A DNA stretch of 64,000 nt. It comes from Siderastrea radians (taxonomy: Eukaryota; Cnidaria; Anthozoa; Scleractinia; Rhizangiidae). Under the pieces are notes generated by a model. It saw nothing but the letters and a program-made list of their open reading frames with translations. It was not told the origin of the DNA and searched no databases. Numbering within the stretch: position 1 is the first letter of the stretch; each line of letters begins with the position of its first letter. Shown here piece by piece: positions 30,456-42,432 of the stretch. The stretch covers positions 1,350,001 through 1,414,000 of the forward strand of contig OZ024898.1 of the NCBI GenBank assembly GCA_964017195.1, written 5' to 3'. The position numbers and the translations under genes were made by a program.

Positions 30456-32701
30456 TTGGTTCGGGGATTGAGAAAGGGCAGGCATAACCCCGCTGCACAG
30501 CAAGACGGTTGGATAAATCATGACCTCGGGTAGCGACCCGGTTTAGGGCGTTTCTTAGTGTTGCGGAAACCATTGTTCGGCCACTGTTGATTAGCTTCTG
30601 TGTTACGGTCTGGGTATTGTTAATTGTCTTTTCAATCTTATTTTTTAGGTCAACAGGTGCTCACGACACCAATAAACTGCCCCATTTTTCCATACAACTT
30701 GGTGCTCAGACGAAACGAGTAGCAGTTTGATGCAACACATAAAAATGCACATTTCTTGTGTTTGGTGGGGTTCTATCCCTTTGATGGACGATTTCAATTC
30801 CATTGAATAAAAAGTAATACAATATTTTGCAAATGCTAAATTTATTACAGTTTATAAGCGGTCGTTTGTTATAATTGTGCATATAAAACTGTGTCTAAAG
30901 GGAACTACACCTTTCCACTCTCTCTAATGTAGTCGCTCACATCCCACGTCGATTCTCGATACCGTGAAATATTTCCCCGGGGTAGAATTACCTTTATGAC
31001 TGCCCACAAGAAATGGCAACCTAGTCTCTATTTGAAACCCTCAAAATGTAAACCGTACTTCGCAATCGTAAAATATAAAGGTCGTCAAAAAATGCCAATA
31101 CATTTTGGCAACCCAATATATAAGATAAACAATAAGGACAGGATATTACGGCAGTGTATTCAAAACGAGCGGATCCGTTCGGATAGTTCGCAGTTGTTTT
31201 TTAGATGTTACTACTATTTTGCCTCTGCTGTCTTTGTTGTTCAGTGTATATCAGTTGTTTATCAGGAGCTGGATTTGCCGCATGATAGAGAGCGTCACCA
31301 TTAAATAGGTAACAGGCAGCTCAAAATTAAAGAATAACGGGGAGACCACGATTGACGGGTTTAGAAAAAGTAGTCCAGCATTTGAAAAGAAATATGCTAT
31401 CGTAAGTCTGGGAAAGCTTTTTTTCATAATAATACAATGAATGTAGAAGAATACTTACATAATTAAAGAGAAACAGACGTTAAGCTAGTTTTTGCATGTA
31501 TATAAGTTGTTTGAGTTTATTTAAAAACTTGAGATTGACAAACAATTCAATTTACTTCCGTGTCAGAAATCATGCCAACATTTACCTAAACATTCGACTA
31601 ATTGTATTATGAAAATCAAATTTAAATAGGTTTTCACTCACGAATAAGATCGTTCTAAAAGGCTAAGCGAGAGAAAAGACAAAACATTTTTGCAGCAAAA
31701 TGACAAGGATTTCCAGAATCTTTCTGGTGATAATCAAAGAAAAAACATCACTTGAGAAGTTCAGAATAACGAGTAAATCATCAGATCAATGTCAACCACG
31801 AATACATTCAACTGTGGAAACTACGAAACTAAACTGGCACGAACTCCAGAAACCAAGAACACTTTAACAACGGTCGATTCTGGAGAGCTCAATAACGGGA
31901 AAGAGTCAGGACTCTTCTGGCAATGATGCATGGGACATTTAATTTATTAAATACGTGCGTACGGGGAAAATCCTGACTGGCCGATAATTCCGAGCAACAT
32001 AGAGTATATATCAGCTCAAAGTAAATCGCATAAAACTCAAACCGAAATCTGTAAACAAAATCCTTGAACTCTGTAAGATGTCGATGATTTTTTGATAGTT
32101 TATAACTTAAACCCGTTCCAAATGCAAACGTACACAATCGCCTTTCGTGATAATTATTAATTATGACCAATTATCTCCCCCAGTCAACTTATGCATGACT
32201 TCTTTGCAATCTTTTCGACAGCAACTAAATTTAACAACCAATGTCTTTCCTCGTCCAGCTGTTCCTAACCCGCTGGCGAAGGCCAACCTAAACTGAAGAC
32301 CAGCAAGTCCTAACACGTACCTGAGTAGACTTTTCCTTCTGATGCCTTCCTGCGCTGTCTTTGCAAATGAAAATCTACGATATTTTCGAGGATCCAAACA
32401 CTCCGATTAATTCTTCATCCATAGAGACTGCGCAAAACCTGCTTAAGAGCCCCTCAAAACTTGCCTACCACACGCGAAGGATTCTACTTTGAATGGTTTT
32501 GTGGGCTTGCTGCCAAAAAGTGAACATTACTACCACACGACTGTTTATGCCAGGACAGCCCCAGTAGTTCACAGTTGCTATGGCAACTGTGAAGTAAAAA
32601 CGAATGCCGCACTCACAGAGCACAGGAAATAATATGAAAAACTATCCTACTTTTGTTAGAATTTACCAACCTAAACCTGGACTTAAGTTATTTCTCTTCA
32701 T
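30456..32701. other. Gene-free stretch with one perfect hairpin
   Basis: No gene recognised between the satellite and the transposase gene. TTCACAGTTGC at 32568-32578 is followed after a 4-base loop by its exact complement GCAACTGTGAA (32583-32593). The reverse-strand frames at 31889-32170 and 32161-32397 have no family similarity. Confidence 0.45.
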
Positions 32702-34450
32702 TCAGTTGTTTTCTGCGTCTGAATCAGAATTTTCTGAATCAGATTCGTCACTGCCATATTCGACAATAAGCACCGAACGAAGATCTGCCAGAACATCTGA
32801 CTCCTCTAGTTCGTTAGCTATGTCATCATCATCGTCATCCTCATCATTATCGCCGTCACCATCACCTTCGTCATCACCACTGATATCACCCACATCTTCC
32901 AGAATTCCCGCTTCTTTGTCGAGGTCATGAGCTTGAAAACAGTCCTTGGAGGTGTCGAGTAAAGAATGCTAGTTCATCCAACTTCGTCAGTGCGATAGAT
33001 AGCTGACCACTAGAATCCACGGATTCCGTCGACACTGCTAGCTCATTTGACCAGCTCTTCAAACGATTTAGTTTCTCCTCATAATACTTACTCACTCTGT
33101 TCATCTCTTCCTTGATCAACAGAATCTCTTCCGTGCATCTTTTTTGCAAATGATTCAAATCAATTAGCTGCCGTTTTATACAATAGGGAACAGAAGAGGG
33201 CAGATCTGTATCGCTTCCAAGAACACGCCACATTGGCGAGCCGATATCAAGTGCTTCTTCAATAGCGATCTTTGTTGGATATTTACACCCTGTAACGTGT
33301 GTTTCCTGGCGCTCATATTCCTTCAACAATTGCTTCACAGCGTTGGTTGTCTTTGTTATCTGAGGGCACAATTTCTTGGCAATCGCTTGTCCATCTGCAA
33401 AACAAACAAACAAAATAAGAGAAGACTCAAGAAAGGAAATCGTACAGAGATATACTCCACATTCTATATAGGAATATAATAACGGTTGATAAAATTTATG
33501 TGGACGAGGTATTCAGTGTTCCTAGTAACTTCCTTTAGAAACAGAGACCAAGTGAATTTGTTTTTGGACTAGGGCTCGCTTTGAAAAGGTCAGTATAATT
33601 AACACAATGTATAGTTAGTACAATAGAATTCGGGAACGAAGTTCATTAGGGTGAGGCCGAGCATCTAGAACATTGGAGCTATTGCTACTACCGAACTGCA
33701 CAGATAACAAAGTTTAAAAGTACAAATGTTACATTTACATGTATTGGTTGATCAATTACCTGCATACTTCTTCATCAACTGCAGGAGAAACCACCTCTCA
33801 GAACATTTGACATGCATAGACAGTAGCAAATCTCTTTGGCACCGATCTTGAAGCTCACGGATATAAGCAAGATACAAGCTACTGTCTGGAGGCCATCGCG
33901 GCCAGTCTCCATCTTCTTTAGGTCTTTGTCCAGGCTATGATCATCAAAATAGTTTGCACTAATTATAACTATTAGTATAGGAAATCGCACCACTGCGAGT
34001 ACAATTAGTGGTTGATGGACTCGTACGAGTGATATTTTGAAAGTTCTCCAAATTACACGAGCCGCTTCGTTTCGCTCCATCATCGCAATGGCGGTGACAA
34101 AGGCAATGATGGGATTGAAGGTGATAGTGACAAAGATACAGAAAATTTTATTAAAAGACAGAGTAGACTTAATTATACCGGTCAAGCTGAATTGTTAAGA
34201 TCTTTGAAGTGTCAGATCCTGGAGTACAACTTTGTAAGTTTGTCCTGCAAAGATAAAAAGGGAAAATCAATAGCAGTGTTAAGACTTAAATGTAATAATG
34301 CCTTTGAACCAACAGGCAGACCTGACGAGGTCCAAAGTGATGTTTAACTGTGTTGCTTCACCATTAAACTAGACCACTCAATGTAAATTTTCCCTCATGG
34401 ACGTCAACCAACGTCAAAGTTATTTCCTGGATTTGTTTCACTTTGACATT

Positions 34451-35885
34451 CAGGGCTCGAGACTAACGGTAGCCAACTAGTCACAGACTAGTAAAAATTC
34501 CGTTTTGGCTAGTAAGTTCTGCGCTTTCACTAGCCATTTTGGCTAGTGAAAATTTCAAAGCACTAAAGCACCGGATGGAAACCAGACTAAATATTGCTTC
34601 TGATGATCAGATCCCAAAAGCAAAGTGAGTGAGCAGAAACTAAAACTTATTCCGTAGAAGGATATCATAATGTTCGTATGATACTTGTTTTGTCCTCTCA
34701 ACGTTTTTCCCTACTAATTCTTGTCTCAGATGGCAACGTTTTATCCGTCATTTCTACGTTCGAACGAAATTAGCCGTCTTCAGAACGTTTCACCATACGT
34801 TTCCTTGAAAGGTCCATCAGTGCGTTCATATGATATTTGTCTACACGTTAGTAGGTTCACACGATTCTTTACTCTTCTGTTATCAACTTTTTTCCATTAA
34901 TTGCTACGATCGTACAATAGTTTCTCTTCCCAGCGTTTCTCTCTACGTAACGTCTTCACAACGTTTCTCCGCATGTAAGTAGGTTCGTTAATTTATTAGT
35001 CTAGCCTTCTCAACGTTTCTTTTTACGTTAGCACGTTCGCACGACATTGTTCTGCTCTTCCTAAGGTTTTCAGTGTGTTGGTACATTCGTACGATAAGTT
35101 GACACTGCTTAGCGTTTCTCTGTACGTTAGTGTGTTTCATACAGTCTTGTCTTCTCAACGTTTATTCGTATGTTAGTACGATTTTAGTTGTCTCATTTAC
35201 GTTTCTCCGTAATTTATTGTCCCACTGTAATAGTTCAGTTTGTCCGTTCGGCGTTCTTCAGTACGTCACACACGTTCTTACGGAATTAGTTTTGTCTAAT
35301 AACGTTTCTCCGTAAGTTTTATTAGTCTCTATATCTTGGTACGTCGGCAGCGTTTCTCCCTAGTGTAGTGCATTTGCAACCAACGTGTTTGATATGACTT
35401 CTCAACGTTTCTCCGTACCTTAGTAAGTTCGAACCTTATTGGTTTTTTCTGCTCATTTAGGTTTCTCCGCACTTAAATACGCTTCTAACTTACTAGTCTT
35501 CTCTTGAAGACGTTTTTCGATACGCGAATTCAGTGCTGTATCAGTCTTGTCTTTTTGACGTTTCTCCGTACCTTACAACGTTCCTACAATGTTAGTCTTG
35601 TCTTCCCAACGTTTCTCCGTACGATGACATGCTCATATAAGGTTAACTGTTCGAGTTATTCGTCATGATCTGACCGAAACGGAAGAGAGAGGCGCAAACT
35701 ACATCGCGCCTGGGATCTGACCTGAAGCCACAGGGTACTTTGTATTCCGCGTGTGAGGTTCTTTAACCGTTGAACACAGAGATTATGCACAAAAGTCTGG
35801 CTAGTGAAAATTTATTTCGGCTAGTGAAATCAAACCTCTCACTAGCCACTTGGCTAGTAAGCTGAAAAGTTAGTCTCGAGCCCTG
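34451..35885. mobile_element. 1.43-kb TIR element with internal minisatellite, in a KDZ intron
   Basis: The ends are perfect inverted repeats CAGGGCTCGAGACTAAC (34451-34467 and 35869-35885), flanked by GACATT on both sides (34445-34450, 35886-35891). Subterminal copies of GGCTAGTGAAA or CTAGCCA occur several times near both ends, as expected for transposase-binding sites. Between about 34700 and 35640 lies a degenerate tandem array with a period of roughly 55-60 bp around TCTCAACGTTTCTCCGTACGT. No coding sequence is present, so it is non-autonomous. It lies in the intron between KDZ exons 10 and 11. Confidence 0.8.
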
Positions 35886-35999
35886 GACATTGAAATGTTG
35901 TCAGGATACTACATGTATGATTCACATTATACCTCACGGAGTAGTATTCTCTCAGCTTTTCGGGATAGCCACTGGGACCTGGAGCAGATGAATCTAAAA

Positions 36000-37480
36000 T
36001 GTATAATATAAAAATATGCATTAGCGAATGATAACTTCATAATGATTTAGAAACTAAGGACTTCAGTTGTGCCATCATCATAAATGAGAACAATATCACA
36101 AAGTTTAAGTGCCTGGCTAAACCAGGAACCATTGCTCGCTGAAACAGAGCTCCAGGTATATTCATACCTAGGTGGCTAAACTAGGAAACATATTAGCGTG
36201 CAACATTTGCTTCGGAACAGCAAATTTGTTTTTGACTTGATTCAAAAACATTTTCTGGCGTCTCAGGCGCAAGATTTTGAATGTTTTAGTGTGTTTCTTT
36301 TTTTTGCGTGGCTAAACTGGGAAACATTTGCGCGCGCCGCGGTGTTTCAGCAACAACGTCTCCTAGTTTAGACACACCTTAAATTTGAAGTCCTTTTTGA
36401 ATTTCGTAAAGACATATTTAAAATTAATTAATTATTGTGTCAAATTGGACAATCATTTACTATTAAGGAGTTGTATCAAGCGTAGCGATTATGTTAGGAC
36501 AACTGATGACAACAGCTAACCAGTTTTTCCTGTACTTTACTTGTTGATGGAGGATTTTTCTTCTACAGTCCACTCTTCCACAGTTGATTGCTCGCGTTTG
36601 CAGCTGTATATAGTATTTACTGTCAGATACTTCACAAACTGTGGAGTTAAATATCTCAAATCTTAAATTATTGTTTCGGTTGATTTTATACATTTCTGAC
36701 GCTACACCGTATTGAAAGTAAACTTTTAAGGAGATACAACCTTCCAGCGATCTGGACGAGGCTGGTCAGGTCACACGTCACATCACCTGACCAAGTTACT
36801 GTGAACAAGACTCTAGCAGAGTTGAAAACTTAGAATTTTACTTTCAAGACGATGTAGCGTCACAATTTGTAAAATCTACCGAAATTGGACATCCCTACAC
36901 AACTAACTACTCTGCTCTTTGACATTAAATTATTGGTGTTTGATGTTGCACCTACTTATAACGGCCTAGTTCTCATAGCATACATTTTGTGAACCTAATA
37001 ACCTACGTAAATATGTCTACTTAAGATTCATATCAGCCTATTACATCAGTACACGTCACATGTTTTTTTTTCCGCTGAGCTTTTTAAATTTTGAATGTTG
37101 TAACATTTTGTATATACTTTACTTCTAGTGCTCCTGTTATGGTCGTAACGTCGAGCAAATAAACCAACAAGGCCTCATTGAAGTTGGACTCTTACACTAC
37201 TCTTGACCCTCGCATTTTCGTATTCATTTAATTAGGTACATTTACACACGTGCCCGTAAATTTAATAGGAATACATCGTCCTGTGTTTTTCTCTGTAGGA
37301 AAAAAGCCTCAAACGTCCTTCATTGATCTTCAGAAACAAAGACCTTGACCATTTGCGTTTGTTTTAAGTTTGAACAACAAAATGGTCGCACTTTTCAGTA
37401 ACCGTTCATTTTCTAGAAAACCACAAGCAAAAATTGTTAGGATCATTTTCTACTTTAACACTAATGTAATTAACACAATT
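36000..37480. other. KDZ intron 9, no gene
   Basis: AT-rich intronic DNA. GGCTAAAC-type motifs (GGCTAAACTAGGAAACAT, GGCTAAACTGGGAAACAT) recur near 36115-36330, suggesting a small degenerate repeat. Nothing else is supported. Confidence 0.4.
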
Positions 37481-37491
37481 AAAGAAATGTG

Positions 37492-37495
<4 letters not shown>

Positions 37496-37532
<37 letters not shown>

Positions 37533-37540
37533 GTTATTAT
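37496..37540. repeat. (TTA)n microsatellite
   Basis: About 15 uninterrupted TTA units within KDZ intron 9, immediately before the misplaced copy of exon 7. Confidence 0.9.
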
Positions 37541-37562
37541 ATTATTGTTATTGCAATTAATA

Positions 37563-37613
37563 TGCAGGGATTGCAAGTTTAACATTCTCCAACAGCTTTT
37601 CCTGCTTAGTATT
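37563..37613 (-). repeat. Exact copy of 51 bp of KDZ exon 7, in intron 9
   Basis: All 51 bases are identical to 38461-38511, the 5' part of exon 7, and identity stops at the exon's 5' border. The acceptor AG is AA in this copy, so it would not be spliced in. It is a local duplication about 0.9 kb from its source. Confidence 0.85.
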
Positions 37614-40600
37614 TTAAGAAATAATTTCCTTTTTAATTAATACAAAATTCCATAACTGATACTTTGCCTTATGAATATTTTGAGGCAAATTGCAATAAAA
37701 TCAGGCCTTATGTGCCACTCGGGATGTCAGAGGATGAGTGAGTGAGAGTGTGCAATAAAATCAACATCAAACCTGTCTCATTCAACTTTGTCAGGAGCAA
37801 ATTCAGCTGACCTTCGGTTTCCTTCTGAGTTTCAATGGCTTTTTTCAAATGGTCACAGAGACGTTCTCCTGCATTATTGCAAAAAAATGTGAATATATAA
37901 CAATAATACAGTGTACATGAGTGATGTCGACTGTCTAAAAAAGTCATACCAAGCGTTGAAATTGATTTCTTTGCATAGTGCATAAGGAAGTCTGTTAATG
38001 CATCTACTCGGTGAGCTGATGTCATCTCCTTGGTTATTTTTGCAGTTGGTCTCAAATAAGACCACAGCCGCTCCATAACTTCGCCATCACTCAGGCCAAA
38101 ACCCTCTAGTCTTTTTCCACTGTAGTTCACCTGCCATCAAATGAAAAATAACCATGATCTTACTTTTGCATGGTTGTGGGTAAATCAAGAAATCCAAGAT
38201 ATTGAATCTAAGATGGCAGCTGTTTAAAAGCAATGATGTGACTCATACATTACATGTAACATTTTCTAGACCTTAAAGGAAAGGGTAAATCTCGAAGTCT
38301 CACAGTAAGTTTATACAATTTATGCTCCCAAGCTCCAGAACCAAACAAGCTCATATGGTTAGCACTATAAACACGACAACCACATTAAAATCACAATTTG
38401 TCTGAAATGCATAATATGTTCCTGTATACCTGGCAAGAAACTTTGACCATAGCAATGGAATGCAGGGATTGCAAGTTTAACATTCTCCAACAGCTTTTCC
38501 TGCTTAGTATTCTAAGGATACAACAACAAAGCAACAACAGCAAAATTACTACGACCGTAATAGAGTGTCACAAAATTTGTCAAACATTTGACATCCTTAC
38601 AAACATATTTACTGTTCTATAGGAAATCAATTTGGAACAAATCAATGAAAACATGCGTACAAATCTTACCCTCAGATGTGTATCCAACATGCATGCAATG
38701 TCATTAAAAAAATAAATATCGATAGACTTGTTCTTAAGCAGTTCTTTGACCCATTGAAGAAAAAACACTGCATTTCCAATCCTACAAATAAAAACATGAA
38801 TTTTTTTATCTCAAGTTTGATAGTTGTATTACACTTAATAAAGAAAGTGAAAAACAACAATATATCTAGTATTGGTATACAAGTTTAGCATCACAAACTT
38901 ATTACATGGACAAAAATATTTTAAGACTGTTTACAGTCCTCTATTTTTCCATAACATCACCGCGATTGCATGCTTACTCCGAACGGGGTGCCATTTTTGT
39001 TTATGTTGCAAGCACAACCTGTGAAGAGGACAAAAATCCCACGCCTCACAACCCCAACCATTATACACCCAACACCTGTCCCCTCGGGGGATTTTCATCC
39101 CCTCCCCAGGGTATGCTCGCAGTATAAACAAAGATGGCACCTTGTCTGGACTAAGCATATGATTGTGGTGATCTTGCAGAAAAATGGAAGACTGTAAACA
39201 ATCTAAAAATAGTTAAACTTTTCCATTTTATATAATAACTGACCTCTTTATGGGTCTTTGTGTGAAAATTGCTTATTTCAGATCACATTTTGTTACCTAG
39301 AGAATTGTTCCCTTATTCATGTAAATTATGAACATGAATTTGATTCAATTTGAAAGAAGGTATACTCAAGGGTAACATCATGTGAAGTGAAATAGGGAAA
39401 CAAACAAACCAAACAAGATTTATTGTACAATAAAGAATCACCTTGGGGGTTAATCCCACAAAATACTTAAAAGACTTTTAAAAACAATGAAATATCCCTT
39501 TATGCTAGCAACAACACTGCTACACATCTGTAGATCATTGAATACTGAGCAAGATACCCTCTAAGAAGTACTGAAAATGGAGGATGCTCAATTTTGAAGA
39601 AAAGCTCAGCCCATCACGAGACCATCAACAATTATAAAAGGCCTCTTATCATCAATTACATATACAGCAACTCCCTTTGCTTTTAATGGGAACTCCAGGA
39701 TTAGCAGAAGCTCTGTAGCTTGTTAACTGAATTATGATGACACGTAATATAGAAGGTGTCAAGATGCCATGAATAATAATATACATACTCTTCTCCTCTC
39801 TTCAAACTGAAGAATTTTAATGGCACTTCATGCCTGCAGCCAGCTCCAAAAATGACTGTTTCATCCAATTTTTTTTATTGGTTCTTGGATTGCAGACTGG
39901 AACCAGCTTGGAATTGGTTGCATGACTCCTGCAATAAATTCCAGAACCACAACTACATTTATCACAATTATGTAAGAGACTAAATAGGATCATTGCAGTC
40001 ATTCATGAAATCATCAACTTTGCAACCCCTGACCTCCTTTGTCCGGGCTTGGGACTGGCAAGGGTGATGTTACAAGAAACCGCCCTAGGCAGAGTTAATT
40101 GCTATCAAATTGATTAAAAGTATAATCCTGACATTTTCTATTTCCATGACTGGGTAATTTCAATGGTTCGATGAAAAGACATGAGCTTGCATATGCTAGT
40201 ACTATATATTTAAACTTACTAATGATTTGTTGGTGGCCTTTTAATTATATGTGGAAAGAAAGTAGTCCACTTTTGCTTGGTTGATAAATAGTGCCTCTCC
40301 ATGATTGCAGGTTTTTCCACTGGTCACTGCACTGCATTTCCTCACACAGCCAAACAATGTATCGACAGAAATGTAGATGTTCCTATTGTCCTAAATCAAA
40401 TAGAAGTCAGTTATTTTATATAGTACACAACACATGAGTCACTCAACAAAATAGCTATAAACAAGAAAAAAAATTGAAAATATGTAACAAAGACTGGCCA
40501 CCAGTGCTAGTCACCTGGTCTGGGGATAACAAACCACTGTGTGATGTTTCAGACAAAGGCAACTGTTGAAAGCAGATTCTTTTTAAACATGTCATAAACT

Positions 40601-42033
40601 AATTGCAATATTGAGACGGCAATTCAGCATTATATTGATGTCTCAAAAGATGGCAAAACAAGCTAAGAATTGTGATACTCAATGAAATTTATATCCATTT
40701 TAATTAATTATTTAATATACAGTCAGGTTCTGCATGTTTTAGGAAGCTCTTATACCTTATTAGTTACCCAGACTGTTTTTTAGACTGACAAACACATGGC
40801 AGAGTACCGTATCAAGAAACCATTTGAGCACTTCTATAGAGTACACAGATAAATATATTGTATCACAAACCTTGGGACAGGCTGGACATTCGATCCCATT
40901 ATTAAGCAGTGGATTAAATTGAGTCATGTTTTCCAGGATGCTGGATATGTAGCGAAACTCACTGAAACAATCACCAACAAGAAGGCGGTAGATATCCTTC
41001 ACCTACAGGAAATAAACGGATGTGATCAAATGTGAATTCCCTAACGTATCAACAGAGAGTTGTAGAACAAATTTACCAGTAAAAAAAATTTACTATATTA
41101 CCAGATGTGGACATGTATTGTTCTTAACTACATGTAACTAATATTGTTATAATTGTTGCTGTATCAAATTAAAAACCATCAATACACAACTAATTGGCAC
41201 AGAGTTTAATGTACGCTGTATGGGCAGCATGCATCAAGTGAACACGAATGGAATAATTTGGGACGGAATATTTTGGAAATACTGACGAGTAAAACAAACC
41301 CACAAAACACCGATCGGGCTAAATGTGAATGTTAATAATAATAATTATAATAATAACAAGCCTCTTTCTGGTCTGTCAAGCTTCCTCTCACACTAAGTTG
41401 AACAGTAACCACAAGTTATGTATGGCAAGGTCTGTATCATGGTGTTACCGATGGTATTAAAGAAACAATATAAAGCATGTGCTAAACAGAATTGTTAAGT
41501 TTAGTACTTTTTAAAAGCAATATTTAACAACTTGAGTCACCAATGCATCATGACTGAGTACTTACATAAACCTTTGAAAGGGGTGGTGCTTATTAGCCAC
41601 TGCAGTGCCTGGTAAATGGTTTTCAGTGACACTCTGCATTCAGTTTCCGGTCAAAAGCCACTTGTGGCTGTTTGGGAGTAGATGGCCAGAAGCCATTCTT
41701 ATTAGAGTGACAGCCTCTCAGGCTCACGGCCACAACATTTTAAATGAATACAATGTTGCTGCCCTGAAAAAAAGGAAGACAGTGAATTTCAATAAAATAC
41801 TAATACCAGCAAAGTTCCCTAGCCATTTGATCTACCAAGCCATGTGTTAGAAAGCCCAATATATATGTGAACAGTATGAATACTCATAAGTTTTATTTGG
41901 AAAATCATTTTAATATGATGGGGCAAATGGAGAAAAGAACCTACTGACAAAGAAGTGGAGGCAGTTCTTGTACAAGAAAATGTCAGTAATAATTTTGCTT
42001 GGATTCTGCTGCTAATATATAAATTATATTAGT

Positions 42034-42432
42034 CAAGGCTGCTGCCTAACAGGAGCCTGACAGCCTGGGGTGCCTAAGTGAACAGTGCAGGCAACCAAAT
42101 TTCTGTACTTGCAGCCTGTTGGGGCACCTAACAGTTTCCATAGTAATTGAAGCAATTACTATGGAAATTCCATGGAATGATCATAGAAGAGAATAATTAA
42201 TGATACATGTACACCTTGGTTCAAGCAGTTTTTTCTAAGAAATGTGTACAGTGGGTGTCATTAATCTTTAATAGGTGTGACTCATTGATCATACTAACTT
42301 ATTTAACCCTGTTCACTGAATGTCAGGAAAATATTTAACATTGGTATGAGAGGTCATTAAAACCCAGGCTCCTTAACTTTAAGCTTGGGAGCCCAAAGGG
42401 CTCTCTAAAATTTTTCTTAGGCAGCAGCCTTG
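42034..42432. mobile_element. 0.4-kb MITE in KDZ intron 2
   Basis: CAAGGCTGCTGCCTAA at 42034-42049 is mirrored exactly by TTAGGCAGCAGCCTTG ending at 42432; further inward AGGAGCC is matched by GGCTCCC. A perfect 15-bp hairpin (TTTCCATAGTAATTG, 3-base loop) lies at 42135-42167. No target duplication could be defined and no coding sequence is present. The same tip motifs would be expected elsewhere in the genome if it is a real family. Confidence 0.72.

Noticed and set aside
36463..36693. Minus-strand open frame in KDZ intron 9
   Set aside because: No similarity to KDZ proteins, and the phases of exons 9 and 10 already join without it.
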